A stretch of 64,000 bases of DNA from Schizochytrium sp. CCTCC M209059 (Eukaryota > Sar > Bigyra > Thraustochytrida > Thraustochytriidae): contig KN805386.1 of assembly GCA_000818945.1 (NCBI GenBank), positions 571,948 through 635,947 on the forward strand, written 5' to 3'. The notes below the pieces were generated by a model, which was not told the origin of the DNA, did not search any database, and saw only the letters and a program-made list of their open reading frames with translations. The stretch's first letter is position 1; each line of letters begins with the position of its first letter. The position numbers were made by a program, and so were the translations under genes. Of the stretch, positions 48,566-57,866 are shown one piece after another.

Positions 48566-49321
48566 TCAGTCATTTTTGCAAAATGATGACGGAGAAGGGC
48601 TTTTGCTGATGGCAATGGCCGTGCATACTTGCTTCCAAGCCGTTCGACCAATGCAAAGAGGAACTACTATCCATGTGATACCGCAGATCCAAAAGGCAAA
48701 CCAAAACTGCACAATTCGTTCCAAGGTCAAGGCATCCTGCAGCGAGATTGGTGGCCCACCAAGATGACGAAAGTTCACGGCAATTTCGGGGACATAAAAG
48801 TACCACACGCCAGTCACGTGCAGCGCGCAGACTAGGATCTCACAAAGCCGTCGATTGGCCAAACCTTTGTGATATCCGTAATACACTGCTAGGCAGAGCG
48901 GGCTCTGAAAGAAAAGCTCAAGCAAGGTCGTCATGAAGACAATTTGACCCCCATCGTGCTTGACACCAAGAAGATAGCGTGGTTCAATCTTGGAGTATTG
49001 GGAACTCATTGCGTCCATCATCTGAAGTTGCCCCGACACCACATCTAGAAAGAGATTAAAGTAGACTCCGTTCATCAAAAACCAATTGGCCACACGCTGG
49101 TCTCTGGTGCTCAGTAGAAGACACTTGCTCGAATGCGTGAGTCGAAGCACGATATATAGAAACGCGAATGAACTGAGCATCATTGGCGTCGTCAGGTATG
49201 TCAAAGCAGCCCAGATCGAATGCAGGAATGCAAGAGGCGCCAGCAAGACCAAGGCTGTAAAGATGATCGTCGGATCTTGTACGAATGTACGAAGAGGAGG
49301 TGCATGGTCAAGTCCAAACAT
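48566..49321 (-). CDS. EXPERA-domain membrane protein (EBP/sterol isomerase-like), copy 1
   Basis: 251 aa; ATG at 49321, since the frame's earlier first codon at 49351 is GTG. It aligns along its full length with the copy at 47404-48180, including an identical NWFLMNGVYFNLFLDVVSGQ block, the EPRYLLGVKHDGGQ loop, LLELFFQSP and the VTGVWYFYVPEIAVNFRHLGG stretch. Most differences lie in the first membrane helix and the C-terminal tail (here Ser/Pro-rich, KSPSPSS). The same substitutions at the EBP His/Glu positions are present, so the change predates the duplication. It is likely an ER sterol- or lipid-related membrane protein; activity is unproven. Confidence 0.85.
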   Translation of the reverse strand: MFGLDHAPPLRTFVQDPTIIFTALVLLAPLAFLHSIWAALTYLTTPMMLSSFAFLYIVLRLTHSSKCLLLSTRDQRVANWFLMNGVYFNLFLDVVSGQLQMMDAMSSQYSKIEPRYLLGVKHDGGQIVFMTTLLELFFQSPLCLAVYYGYHKGLANRRLCEILVCALHVTGVWYFYVPEIAVNFRHLGGPPISLQDALTLERIVQFWFAFWICGITWIVVPLCIGRTAWKQVCTAIAISKSPSPSSFCKND

Positions 49322-49910
49322 CTTCACGGTAGCGCTGCGTTCACTGATCACTTGTCACGTCTTGAATCGCTCCTTACGTCCTGCGTTGCCCTGGCACGGC
49401 GGCGTTGGAGTTCTGGCTCGAACCAAGCAGCCAGCCACCACTGGCATCCTGACTCCCTCGTAGCCATTCCGCTATGTGCTTTCTTTCCATCATATAGACC
49501 ATAATGTGCTCGTGAAATGGTGGTATACTATGCGGGTGAGCGCCATTTCTCTGGATTGAACAAGAGAAAAGCGTTGGTCACAGAGAGCTTCCGCTGGCGA
49601 GCCGCGTAAGACACAATCACACAAGGACAAGAAGAATCGCTCGCATCGATTCATGACCAAAAACCATTCCGAGCTTTCTGCGTGGCGACCGGGTTTCATT
49701 TAACTCAAGCAATCCGACACGATCCTCATCGACCCATGGTTCGCCGTCGCACACGGGTCGTGAGATCTCACGCGATTCATCGCCCCGTGTCTATCCGGTA
49801 GCTCCGTCATTGTGCAGTGGGTTTCTGCAGTGTTCTTGCTAATGATTAGGCCTTGAGAGAGCAGGGCCAGTGGTCACTCGCTCAGTCTCTTTGCGGCGCA
49901 GACCATCGTG
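49322..49910. promoter_or_regulatory. Divergent upstream region of the EXPERA gene (-) and EEP gene (+)
   Basis: 589 bp without coding signal or strong repeats; includes the promoters of both genes. Confidence 0.5.
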
Positions 49911-51275
49911 ATGCTTTGGGGTCTGCGCAGGACCGCGACGCTCGCAAGGCAAGTGCCGGCGACGAGGAGGGCGTGGGCGCAAATGGCATCCACAGAAGCG
50001 AGCTCGCCCACGGCGACGGAGCAGCCGGTAGCTGGGGCGGCGGCTTCGGATGCGCCGGCAAGGACGAACTCGCAAGCCACGGCGACGACACCTGCTGCGA
50101 AAGCTGGCGTCGCAGGGCCACCGCGTTGGCGCGTGGCCACGTACAACTTGCTGTCACCAAACTTGTGCTCGCCTGGGTACTTTATCAACTGCAAGGCGGA
50201 AGACTGCGAGCCATCGAAGCGGTACGAGCGTGTAGAGGCCAAGCTAAAGGATGAAATCGAGCAGCAGGGTATTGTGTGTTTGCAAGAGGTAGCTCACGCT
50301 TGGCTGGGTAACGTCCACAAGCTCTGCGCAGAGAACAATTACACTTATGTGCACGACTCGTACGGCTACTACTTTAATGGCTACATGGGTGTCGGTATCG
50401 CGTTCTCGAACGAAAAGTATGCACTCGAAGACTGCAAGGTTTCCCGTATTTCCGAAACGAAAAAGGGCGGCTACAGGCCAGACGGCGACAACAGACGGAG
50501 GAATGATTCTCTGTGGTCTCGGGCGTACAAGATCGTAGCCAAGACGGTTCGTTCCCTGCTCGAGCTGATTTGGCCCCCGGAGAAGAATCTTTGGTTCGAA
50601 GTGGAACGTCGCAGCAACACGGCTGTTTTTGTGCGTCTCCGGGATCGCGCTACGAACCAAAAGCTTTGTGTAGCAACGTACCACATGCCATGCGCGTTCC
50701 GCACGCCACCCGTGATTTCTGCGCACTGTTCGCTGCTGGCGAAGCGGATCAACAAGCTTGCGCAGACGGACCCGTTTGTGATTGCCGGAGACTTCAACCT
50801 CAAACCGGACTCCCCAATGTACGAGCTTCTCACGCAGGGCAAGTTTATGAGCGACGCCTCACGCGCTGAGGGTGACATGCCTGCGCCCGCATACCCAGGC
50901 GATGCCTGGACGATGGACTCTGGCATGCCCAAACTGAAGAGCGCCTATGCCGATGTCCAGGGCAAAGAACCCGAGTTCACCAACCTTGCATGCACACGGT
51001 CGCAGCCAGAATCCAGCTTTGTAGAGACCCTTGATTATCTCTTTTTTTCAGGAACTGGCCTTCGCGCCGAGTCTGTGGACCCACTGCCGTCTCGATCCGA
51101 TGTCGCGGACATCATCTCATTTCCGACAGCCAACGAGCCCTCGGACCACATTAAGATCGCTGCTGAGTTCACGACGGGCAACAAGCGAACAGAAGAGGAG
51201 AAGCAGCGTAGACGCGAACTCTATTTGGCGCGCAAGGCCCAGAGCGAGGCTGAAGATCAAGCCAAAGCAGCCTAG
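49911..51275 (+). CDS. Endonuclease/exonuclease/phosphatase (EEP) fold protein, 454 aa
   Basis: The ATG at 49911 follows a GTG. The N-terminus (LWGLRRTATLARQVPATRRAW) is basic and hydroxylated, like a mitochondrial presequence; an internal ATG at 49983 would give a cytosolic form. The EEP domain covers about 75-430 with the expected catalytic set: ATYNLLSP (Asn), VCLQEV (Glu), a GDFNLKPDS segment (Asp, Asn), ETLDYLFFS (Asp) and EPSDHIKIAAEF (Asp-His). These are Mg2+-dependent phosphodiesterases. The C-terminal EPSDH is typical of CCR4/nocturnin/ANGEL/PDE12 relatives, which remove poly(A) or other 3' ends, but the exact subfamily is uncertain. The charged C-terminal tail is helical. Confidence 0.85.
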   Translation: MLWGLRRTATLARQVPATRRAWAQMASTEASSPTATEQPVAGAAASDAPARTNSQATATTPAAKAGVAGPPRWRVATYNLLSPNLCSPGYFINCKAEDCEPSKRYERVEAKLKDEIEQQGIVCLQEVAHAWLGNVHKLCAENNYTYVHDSYGYYFNGYMGVGIAFSNEKYALEDCKVSRISETKKGGYRPDGDNRRRNDSLWSRAYKIVAKTVRSLLELIWPPEKNLWFEVERRSNTAVFVRLRDRATNQKLCVATYHMPCAFRTPPVISAHCSLLAKRINKLAQTDPFVIAGDFNLKPDSPMYELLTQGKFMSDASRAEGDMPAPAYPGDAWTMDSGMPKLKSAYADVQGKEPEFTNLACTRSQPESSFVETLDYLFFSGTGLRAESVDPLPSRSDVADIISFPTANEPSDHIKIAAEFTTGNKRTEEEKQRRRELYLARKAQSEAEDQAKAA

Positions 51276-51340
51276 AGCGACCGTCATTTTATAAAATATA
51301 CCCAAAGAAAAGATAGGAAACTCATGTTGATATTCGGATC

Positions 51341-51383
51341 TCAATCAATCAATCGATCAATCAATCAATCAATCAATCAATCA
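51341..51383. repeat. (TCAA)n tetramer repeat
   Basis: About ten TCAA units with one TCGA variant. It lies between the EEP gene and the tRNA cluster. Confidence 0.9.
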
Positions 51384-51471
51384 GCCAACAATTCCTCTTC
51401 TCCACAAAAACAATGCAAGATCCGCGCCGCCAATGGAGAAGCAGACACAAAAAAAAATTTAAAAAAAAACT

Positions 51472-51543
51472 TGCTCGCGGGCGGAATTGAACCACCGACC
51501 ATTCGCTTACTAAACGAACACTCTGCCACTGAGCTACGCGGGC
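51472..51543 (-). tRNA. tRNA-Thr (anticodon AGT), copy 1
   Basis: 72 nt including discriminator A73, no CCA. On the minus strand the arms read: acceptor GCCCGCG/CGCGAGC, D-stem GCTC/GAGT, anticodon stem TTCGT/GCGAA with loop TTAGTAA, five-base variable loop, T-arm GGTGG-TTCAATT-CCGCC. Loop positions 34-36 are AGT, so Thr. A long T-run follows as Pol III terminator. The acceptor stem has a C3-A70 mismatch. D-loop variant C. Confidence 0.93.
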
Positions 51544-51641
51544 TATTTCCTTGCTGTTGATGGGAAGTTGTCTCGCAACTAAGTCAGAGCCACACGCTGT
51601 AGGATTTGAAAAAAAAAACAGAGAAAAAGGAAAAAAATAAA

Positions 51642-51713
51642 TGCTCGCGGGCGGAATTGAACCACCGACCATTCGCTTACTAAACGAACACTCTGCCACT
51701 GAGCTACGCGGGC
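51642..51713 (-). tRNA. tRNA-Thr (AGT), copy 2
   Basis: Same sequence as copy 1 (D-loop variant C), same C3-A70 mismatch. A seven-T run follows just after the 3' end. It is separated from copy 1 by the 98-bp spacer B. Confidence 0.93.
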
Positions 51714-52005
51714 TATTTCCTTTTGTTGTTGCTGAGCATCGGCATGGTCATAGAAGAGAAGACTGCGCAGCGAATTGGAGCAGTACGAGGGGAAAAAATT
51801 GAAAACTGGAATCGGGAGCTTGATCTCAGCCAGCCATGGCAGCTTGAGCGGACGTTTGACTTGTAATTCGTTCACAAAATATAGTTTGCGTTGTCGTCGA
51901 CCTCTTCCATACAACATGCGTATTTCCTGTGAAAACTAAACGGGAAAGGAAGATCATCAATGGATGCAGTGGGGAAAAAAAATTAGAAAATAGGCCAAAA
52001 AAAGT

Positions 52006-52077
52006 TGCTCGCGGGCGGAATTGAACCACCGACCATTCGCTTACTAAACGAACACTCTACCACTGAGCTACGCGGGC
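52006..52077 (-). tRNA. tRNA-Thr (AGT), copy 3
   Basis: Differs from copies 1 and 2 by one D-loop base (T instead of C, GGTAGAG). Same mismatch and a T7 terminator. Flanked on both sides by 292-bp spacer A copies. Confidence 0.93.
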
Positions 52078-52369
52078 TATTTCCTTTTGTTGTTGCTGAG
52101 CATCGGCATGGTCATAGAAGAGAAGACTGCGCAGCGAATTGGAGCAGTACGAGGGGAAAAAATTGAAAACTGGAATCGGGAGCTTGATCTCAGCCAGCCA
52201 TGGCAGCTTGAGCGGACGTTTGACTTGTAATTCGTTCACAAAATATAGTTTGCGTTGTCGTCGACCTCTTCCATACAACATGCGTATTTCCTGTGAAAAC
52301 TAAACGGGAAAGGAAGATCATCAATGGATGCAGTGGGGAAAAAAAATTAGAAAATAGGCCAAAAAAAGT

Positions 52370-52441
52370 TGCTCGCGGGCGGAATTGAACCACCGACCAT
52401 TCGCTTACTAAACGAACACTCTGCCACTGAGCTACGCGGGC
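52370..52441 (-). tRNA. tRNA-Thr (AGT), copy 4
   Basis: D-loop variant C, identical to copies 1 and 2. A T7 terminator follows. It lies between spacer A (second copy) and spacer B (second copy). Confidence 0.93.
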
Positions 52442-52539
52442 TATTTCCTTGCTGTTGATGGGAAGTTGTCTCGCAACTAAGTCAGAGCCACACGCTGTAG
52501 GATTTGAAAAAAAAAACAGAGAAAAAGGAAAAAAATAAA

Positions 52540-52611
52540 TGCTCGCGGGCGGAATTGAACCACCGACCATTCGCTTACTAAACGAACACTCTACCACTGA
52601 GCTACGCGGGC
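52540..52611 (-). tRNA. tRNA-Thr (AGT), copy 5
   Basis: D-loop variant T. Its 3' flank (spacer B type) matches that of copy 2, but its 5' flank is unique. Confidence 0.93.
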
Positions 52612-53166
52612 AGGCGCTTTTGCGCTTGTTGATAGTCCACTTCTCGCTGCCATTCATAAAAGAAACTTACTTTCTGAATTCCAATAGAGCGATTGATGAG
52701 GATGACGTACTAACACCATGCCCTGCGTTCATGTAAATTGTGGCTTAAAAAAGACAATATGGCCCAAGAAATGCTCGATGATCAATCTTGCCTCTAGCAA
52801 GATAGTTTGGGTGCATGCCAATCCCGATCTGGCCATTGCATGAATGGATGCAAAGCTAAGCTATTTGAGAAGATTCTCTTTTCTCCCTGTACGTACTAAT
52901 TCCCTTGCTATGTATACAAAAGCAAAAACAAAAGCAAAAGCAAAAGCAAAAGCAAAAGCAAAAATTGAAAAGCAAAAGCCAAAATTGAAAACCAAAAGCA
53001 ACGATTGAAGCATCAAAGTAATTCACCTGGTCTGTTATCTACCACCATGGGTTCCGTTTGTACCGCGTGTACGTTCTTTTTTCGCGTCGCAGCTAAGACC
53101 ACTGATCTGATCTCATTCATGTCTTCCGACAGAGAGGTTAAAAAAAATTAAAAAATAAAAAAAGCT
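52612..53166. other. Spacer between tRNA copies 5 and 6 with an AAAAGC hexamer array
   Basis: AT-rich. AAAAGC hexamers fill about 52918-52975 and degenerate copies extend to about 53000. No gene is seen. Confidence 0.6.
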
Positions 53167-53238
53167 TGCTCGCGGGCGGAATTGAACCACCGACCATTCG
53201 CTTACTAAACGAACACTCTACCACTGAGCTACGCGGGC
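53167..53238 (-). tRNA. tRNA-Thr (AGT), copy 6
   Basis: D-loop variant T, 555 bp away from copy 5 and with unrelated flanks. The T-rich 3' flank can terminate Pol III. It lies head to head with the MYB gene, about 430 bp before that gene's ATG. Confidence 0.93.
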
Positions 53239-53666
53239 TCGCCTCCCTATTTCGGGTGTTGGGAATCGAGGTGTCCCCGGAACTTGTATACGTGCGTCTG
53301 CACATCCAGTCCACGCTCGATTTCGCCGGGACTCGGGCTCGATCGCGAAGAAGGCTCTCTGCGCGCGACCGCCCGACAAACAGACGCGCAGACACGAACA
53401 AACAGACGCGCGTCGAGGTCCCGACAGCGGCGCGGCGCGGCGCGGCGCGGCAGGCGGCCACGCTCGCTCGCGCGGGGCCAGGAACCCGTGTCCTTCTCTC
53501 TCCAGGACCGAGGCGACGGCGGGCGAGCGCGGGCAGCACAGAGCGAACGAACAGAACCCTGGGTCCCGCGGCGTCGGAGCTGGGTCCGAGAGCGGCGAGC
53601 GAGCGCGCGTGCGTGCGTGCTTGCGTGCGTGCGTGCCTGTCTGCGCGGCGAGGCTTGACCGAGACA
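53239..53666 (+). promoter_or_regulatory. 5' region of the MYB gene
   Basis: GC-rich, with GGCGC pentamers (53427-53451) and GTGC/TTGC tetramers (53608-53638) about 30-60 bp before the ATG. A longer frame from 53166 would translate through the tRNA, so it is rejected. Confidence 0.5.
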
Positions 53667-54551
53667 ATGGTGGAGCCGCGCGAGCGCGGGGACTCGACGG
53701 ACAGCGGCGGGTCGTGGGCGTTCGAAGCGCCCACGCCAGGCGGGTCGAGGTGCTCGACGCCCTCGGTGTTGGGTAAACGCACCCGCCGCGATGCCTGGAC
53801 CGAGGACGAGGACGAGACCTTGCGCGAGCTCGTGGACCGCTACGTGGAGGGCAGCTGGAGCGAGGTGGCTACGCGTCTGCCTGGCCGCAGCGCCAAGCAA
53901 TGCCGCGAGCGATGGAAGTTCAATCTGAGCCCCGACATCAACAAAGCGAGCTGGACCGCCGAGGAAGACGCGCTGCTGGTTCGTCTGCAGCAGACCGCGG
54001 GGAATCGCTGGGCTTTTATCGCGCGATCCTTTGATGGGCGCACCGAGAACGCCATCAAAACTCGATTCCGAAGTTTGCAGCGCGCGGCGCGAAGAAAGTG
54101 GTCCTACGAAGAGGATTATTTACTGCTCGAGATGCGCACGCAGCGTGGTTGTCCCTGGGACACCATCGCGGCAGCCTTACCCAAACGCTCAAAGAATGGA
54201 GTAAAGATGCGCTACAAAGAGCTCATTTCTCGGCCGCCTCCTGTAGCTGTTTCGGCTCCATTGCCCTCTGCAGCGCCTACTTTGTTGCAATCTTCCCTAG
54301 CACCTGCTGCGGTTTTGCCGCCTCAACACGGCGCGCAAGCACTTTCGACATTGTACCCTTCGCCAGTCGATCCACGTATCATGTGGGGGCCTTGCGGCTA
54401 CGAACTCATGCCTTATTACGCAATGGGCGTGTCTCCCTTGGCCTCACCACGAAGCTCGTTTGCGCGGCCTGCATCTGTGCCGCAAAACCCGAGCAAGCAC
54501 GAGGACGAAGTTCTTGCTGCTACTGCGCTTTTGAATCTATGTGCAGACTAG
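53667..54551 (+). CDS. Three-repeat MYB/SANT transcription factor, 294 aa
   Basis: ATG at 53667 (ACAATGG). Three tandem MYB repeats: about 43-91 (DAWTEDEDETLREL, GSWSEVATRLPGRSAKQCRE, RWKFNLSP), about 94-142 (ASWTAEEDALLVRL, NRWAFIARSFDGRTENAIKT) and about 145-190 (RKWSYEEDYLLLEM, CPWDTIAAALPKRSKN). The first two are canonical DNA-binding repeats of the c-MYB R2-R3 type, with QCRERW and NAIKTRF recognition helices. The third is more divergent (Tyr replaces the last Trp). The rest is Pro/Ala-rich with a DEVLAATALLNLCAD tail, perhaps an activation or docking motif. Targets are unknown; protist MYB factors of this kind regulate cell cycle or differentiation genes. Confidence 0.92.
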   Translation: MVEPRERGDSTDSGGSWAFEAPTPGGSRCSTPSVLGKRTRRDAWTEDEDETLRELVDRYVEGSWSEVATRLPGRSAKQCRERWKFNLSPDINKASWTAEEDALLVRLQQTAGNRWAFIARSFDGRTENAIKTRFRSLQRAARRKWSYEEDYLLLEMRTQRGCPWDTIAAALPKRSKNGVKMRYKELISRPPPVAVSAPLPSAAPTLLQSSLAPAAVLPPQHGAQALSTLYPSPVDPRIMWGPCGYELMPYYAMGVSPLASPRSSFARPASVPQNPSKHEDEVLAATALLNLCAD

Positions 54552-54868
54552 GCCCAGTCATGGGTCTTCTCTTTGCCTCATCATGTTTTCCCCCTTACCG
54601 TGAGGTCTCGTGGATTCTCATTTGCTGTGCGGTATCAGACAGGCTCACGCGTGCGCGCACATTCATGTCTACATATAAATATAATGAGCAAACTAAATGC
54701 CACTTGGTTGGAGGGAAGTCTCTTGCCACGGTGCTCAGATCTAACATCAAAACCTTGCAACTTAATTCCATTTATATCCTAAACTCGCAAGTTCAGGATT
54801 TGTCTTTTTGCCACGTTTCATGTGCCCATAAGCAAAGAGCTTCGCGAGGATTTTTTGGATCAACGAGA

Positions 54869-54900
<32 letters not shown>

Positions 54901-55667
54901 CAATCCAATTTTTATTTTCGTGCCGTGAAAGATAACAACCAGACAAGGACAATCTCTTCTCCTCCTCCTTCTTCTCCTCCTCCTCCTCGTCGTCCTCCTC
55001 GTCCTTCTCCTCCGACTGGGCCCAAAAAAAATTGTACACCATGCTACGCAATCCTCAGTTTTGAGCTTTACGCGATTTCATCAAGATTTTTCATCAAGAT
55101 GCCTCGCCTGCCTGCGATTCGTGCCGCACCGACACAGCTCGCCTCGCCTTGACGCGCGTCGGTCGTCAAGACCCGGACGCCCTCGCTCCACGTCGCGCGC
55201 TCATCGTCTTCGTCTTCGTGTCAACGCGGATGTCCGACGCTGCCTGCATTCTCATCATGCCGGGGCCCAAATCGAGGGTAACCGCCTCGTCGCGTCGTTT
55301 CATCAACCGCCAATATGATCTCTCTATCTATCCATAGCTAGTATCCATCCGCCCTACCCCACCCGTAGCCAGCGACTAACGTCTACGGTAGGATCCAGAG
55401 CGCCCCGGCAGGTTGCGAATCCAAGCTCTCGCCAGTCCGAAAAAGGCGGCTTGCTCGCGCAGAGCAAGCAAGCAAACAGCCAGCGAGCGAGCGAGCGCGC
55501 GGGAGCTCGGGTCGACGGCGCGGCGCGACTGCGCAGGAGGCGTCAGGTCGCAGCTTGCTCCGCTCCGGCCGCGCGCGCAGCCTGGAGAACCCCGTGTCGA
55601 GGCGGCAAGCCACGAGACCGCGCGTCCCACGCGAGGGAAGTTGCCCCGTCCGTCGTAGGCAGGCACA
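54552..55667. other. 1.1-kb intergenic region between MYB and MCC alpha
   Basis: Contains a TTTC tetramer run (54869-54892), CCTCCT/TCCTCC tracts (54958-55010), and GC-rich sequence before MCC alpha. Short open frames show no domain. Confidence 0.55.
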
Positions 55668-57866
55668 ATGAGGCGGTTCTTGCAGCGTCAGCTCTCGACG
55701 GCGGCGACGGCGACCGCGAATGGCGGCGCAGTCGCTAGCGAGTCAGCGCCCATGTTTGACAAGATTCTTGTCGCGAATCGCGGAGAAATCGCGTGCCGCG
55801 TCTTTCGTACGGCTAAGCGTCTCGGTGTGCGCACCGTGGCAGTCTACAGCGACGCCGACGCGAACGCGGAGCACGTCAAGCAGGCCGACGAGGCGTACCG
55901 TCTTGGTGGCGCGGCCGCGTCCGAAAGCTACCTCGTGGGCGAGAAAATCTGCGAGATTGCCAAAGCCTGCGGTGCTCAGGGCATCCACCCGGGATATGGC
56001 TTTCTTTCCGAGAATTCTGGCTTTGCCGAGCTGTGCGCCTCGAATGGACTCACCTTTATCGGCCCTCCCGCAAGCGCCATCGTGAGCATGGGCTCCAAGT
56101 CCGAGTCGAAAAACATCATGGAAGCTGCCAAGGTCCCCTGCACACCAGGTTACCATGGTGAGGACCAGACGCTCGAAACCCTTGTGGAAGCTGCCAAGAA
56201 GATAGGATTTCCTGTCATGCTCAAGGCCGTCATGGGCGGCGGTGGCAAGGGCATGCGCGTCGTCGAGCGCGAAGAGGACCTCGCCGAGAACATTGAGGCC
56301 TGTCAGCGCGAAGCGCTCGCATCCTTTGGCGACGAGCGTATTCTCATTGAAAAGTTTCTGCGCAAACCTCGTCACATTGAGCTTCAGGTCTTCGCCGACA
56401 CCTTTGGCAATACTGTCCATCTGTATGAGCGCGACTGCTCCGTTCAACGGCGTCATCAAAAGGTGCTCGAGGAGGCCCCAGCTCCCGGCATGCCAGAGGC
56501 CCTTCGCGAAAAGATGGGTTCAGCCGCCGTCGCCGCAGCCAAGGCCGTCGGCTACGTGGGCGCTGGCACCGTCGAGTTCATGGTCGACGCCGATCAGGGT
56601 GAAATGACCGCAGACTCGCCGTTTTACTTTATGGAAATGAACACGCGTCTTCAAGTTGAGCACCCCGTCACGGAAATGGTCACCAATGTCGATCTCGTGG
56701 AGTGGCAGCTTCGTGTCGCCAGCGGCCAGCCCTTGCCCGTCAAGGACCAGTCCGAGGTTCGTCTCGGCGGCCACTCTATTGAGGCACGCGTCTATGCAGA
56801 GAGTCCTGGCGCTGGGTTCTTGCCGGGATCGGGAAAAATCCGCCATCTCCGCGAGCCGCAGCTCACAGACCCGCGCCAGCTTCGCATCGAGACCGGAGTG
56901 AGCGAGGGCGACACTGTCTCTGTCTTTTACGATCCAATGATCAGCAAGGTCGTTGTCCACGGTCCAGATCGCCGTGCTGCGCTTCGCCAGCTCGACTTTG
57001 CCCTCAACCAGTACCGTGTTGTCGGTGTGCCCACCAACATTGAATTTCTTCTTTCATGCCTGCGTCACCAGGCTTTCCAGGATGGCGGTGTTGGCACGGA
57101 TTTCATCGCCAAGTACCAGGATGAGCTTCTCGGCCAGCCTCCTGGCGTCGAAGCAGACGCGCGGGCGGCTGCACTTGCCGTTGCGGCTCGCGCACTCATG
57201 GCTGCGCCAACGGCATCCCCCGTTCCTCTTCCCTATGGCTTTCGTCTTTCGGGTCCCATGCAGCAGCGCATTGCCCTTGATCTCATCACGGATGATGGAA
57301 GCGCCGCGCGCCGCGTGGATGTCCTGGCGACCTCAGTCGAGACCGATCCGCGCCCAGACGCCTCGGAGATCGCTTTTAGCGTTTCTGTTTCGCCGACACT
57401 CGAGGCCGACGCTAACCCTGCAGAAGCAGAGGAACCCCGCGTCGTCGAAGTTCTGGCGGATCCGCGCCAAGCGGGTCGCGAGGTGCTCTCCGTTACTGTC
57501 GACGGGCGCCCCACGCGCATTGCCCCGGTGATTGATCCCAAGACAGGCGACCTTTGCCTCTTTGACGCTTCTTCGGGCGTTGGCGCGCTGCCTCGTCTCT
57601 TGTACCGCGTTGCTACTGTCCCTCAGGCGCTTGGGCCCGAGGCTGCGGGTCTTGGCGGCGCCGTCAAGGCGCCCATGCCCGGCAAAATCATCAAGGTTCT
57701 TGTGTCCCCCGGCGACGAGGTCACCAAGGGCCAGACGCTCATTATCGCCGAGTCCATGAAGATGGAGACTCAGCTCAAGGCCCCCGTCGATGGCACTGTT
57801 CAGGAGGTCAATGTTTCCGCCGGTGACTTTGTCAATGATGGTCACGTGCTCTGCGTCGTCGAGTAG
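55668..57866 (+). CDS. MCCC1: Methylcrotonoyl-CoA carboxylase alpha (biotin) subunit, mitochondrial
   Basis: 732 aa, ATG at 55668. The first 25 residues (MRRFLQRQLSTAATATA) look like a mitochondrial presequence. The biotin carboxylase domain (about 30-480) shows KILVANRGEIACRVFRTAKR, the ATP-grasp GGGGKGM loop at about 190, RDCSVQRRHQKVLEEAPAPG and MEMNTRLQVEHPVTEM. The C-terminal biotinyl domain carries ESMKMET with biotin-acceptor Lys698. YHGEDQTLE and DLVEWQLRVASG favour MCC alpha over propionyl-CoA carboxylase alpha. With the beta subunit it carboxylates 3-methylcrotonyl-CoA in leucine breakdown. An extra eight or so residues interrupt the strand before YFMEMNTRLQ. The beta subunit is not in the window. 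Confidence 0.94.
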   Translation: MRRFLQRQLSTAATATANGGAVASESAPMFDKILVANRGEIACRVFRTAKRLGVRTVAVYSDADANAEHVKQADEAYRLGGAAASESYLVGEKICEIAKACGAQGIHPGYGFLSENSGFAELCASNGLTFIGPPASAIVSMGSKSESKNIMEAAKVPCTPGYHGEDQTLETLVEAAKKIGFPVMLKAVMGGGGKGMRVVEREEDLAENIEACQREALASFGDERILIEKFLRKPRHIELQVFADTFGNTVHLYERDCSVQRRHQKVLEEAPAPGMPEALREKMGSAAVAAAKAVGYVGAGTVEFMVDADQGEMTADSPFYFMEMNTRLQVEHPVTEMVTNVDLVEWQLRVASGQPLPVKDQSEVRLGGHSIEARVYAESPGAGFLPGSGKIRHLREPQLTDPRQLRIETGVSEGDTVSVFYDPMISKVVVHGPDRRAALRQLDFALNQYRVVGVPTNIEFLLSCLRHQAFQDGGVGTDFIAKYQDELLGQPPGVEADARAAALAVAARALMAAPTASPVPLPYGFRLSGPMQQRIALDLITDDGSAARRVDVLATSVETDPRPDASEIAFSVSVSPTLEADANPAEAEEPRVVEVLADPRQAGREVLSVTVDGRPTRIAPVIDPKTGDLCLFDASSGVGALPRLLYRVATVPQALGPEAAGLGGAVKAPMPGKIIKVLVSPGDEVTKGQTLIIAESMKMETQLKAPVDGTVQEVNVSAGDFVNDGHVLCVVE

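Larger units (their letters stand above)
51544..52539. repeat. tRNA spacer duplications in the order B-A-A-B
   Basis: Spacer B (98 bp) occurs at 51544-51641 and 52442-52539; spacer A (292 bp) at 51714-52005 and 52078-52369. By eye each pair is identical. tRNA-to-tRNA periods are 170, 364, 364 and 170 bp. All copies are in the same orientation, so only the order is mirrored. Confidence 0.9.

Noticed and set aside
48181..48651. 157-residue N-terminal extension of the downstream EXPERA protein
   Set aside because: Opens with TTG, overlaps the paralogue's 3' end, and the paralogue lacks it.
51472..53238. Regularly repeated ~72-bp elements as a possible CRISPR-like array
   Set aside because: Each repeat folds as a full tRNA with Pol III terminator, and spacers are duplicated rather than unique.
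53166..53666. N-terminal extension of the MYB protein
   Set aside because: It starts with a non-ATG codon and would translate through tRNA copy 6 and GC-rich repeats.
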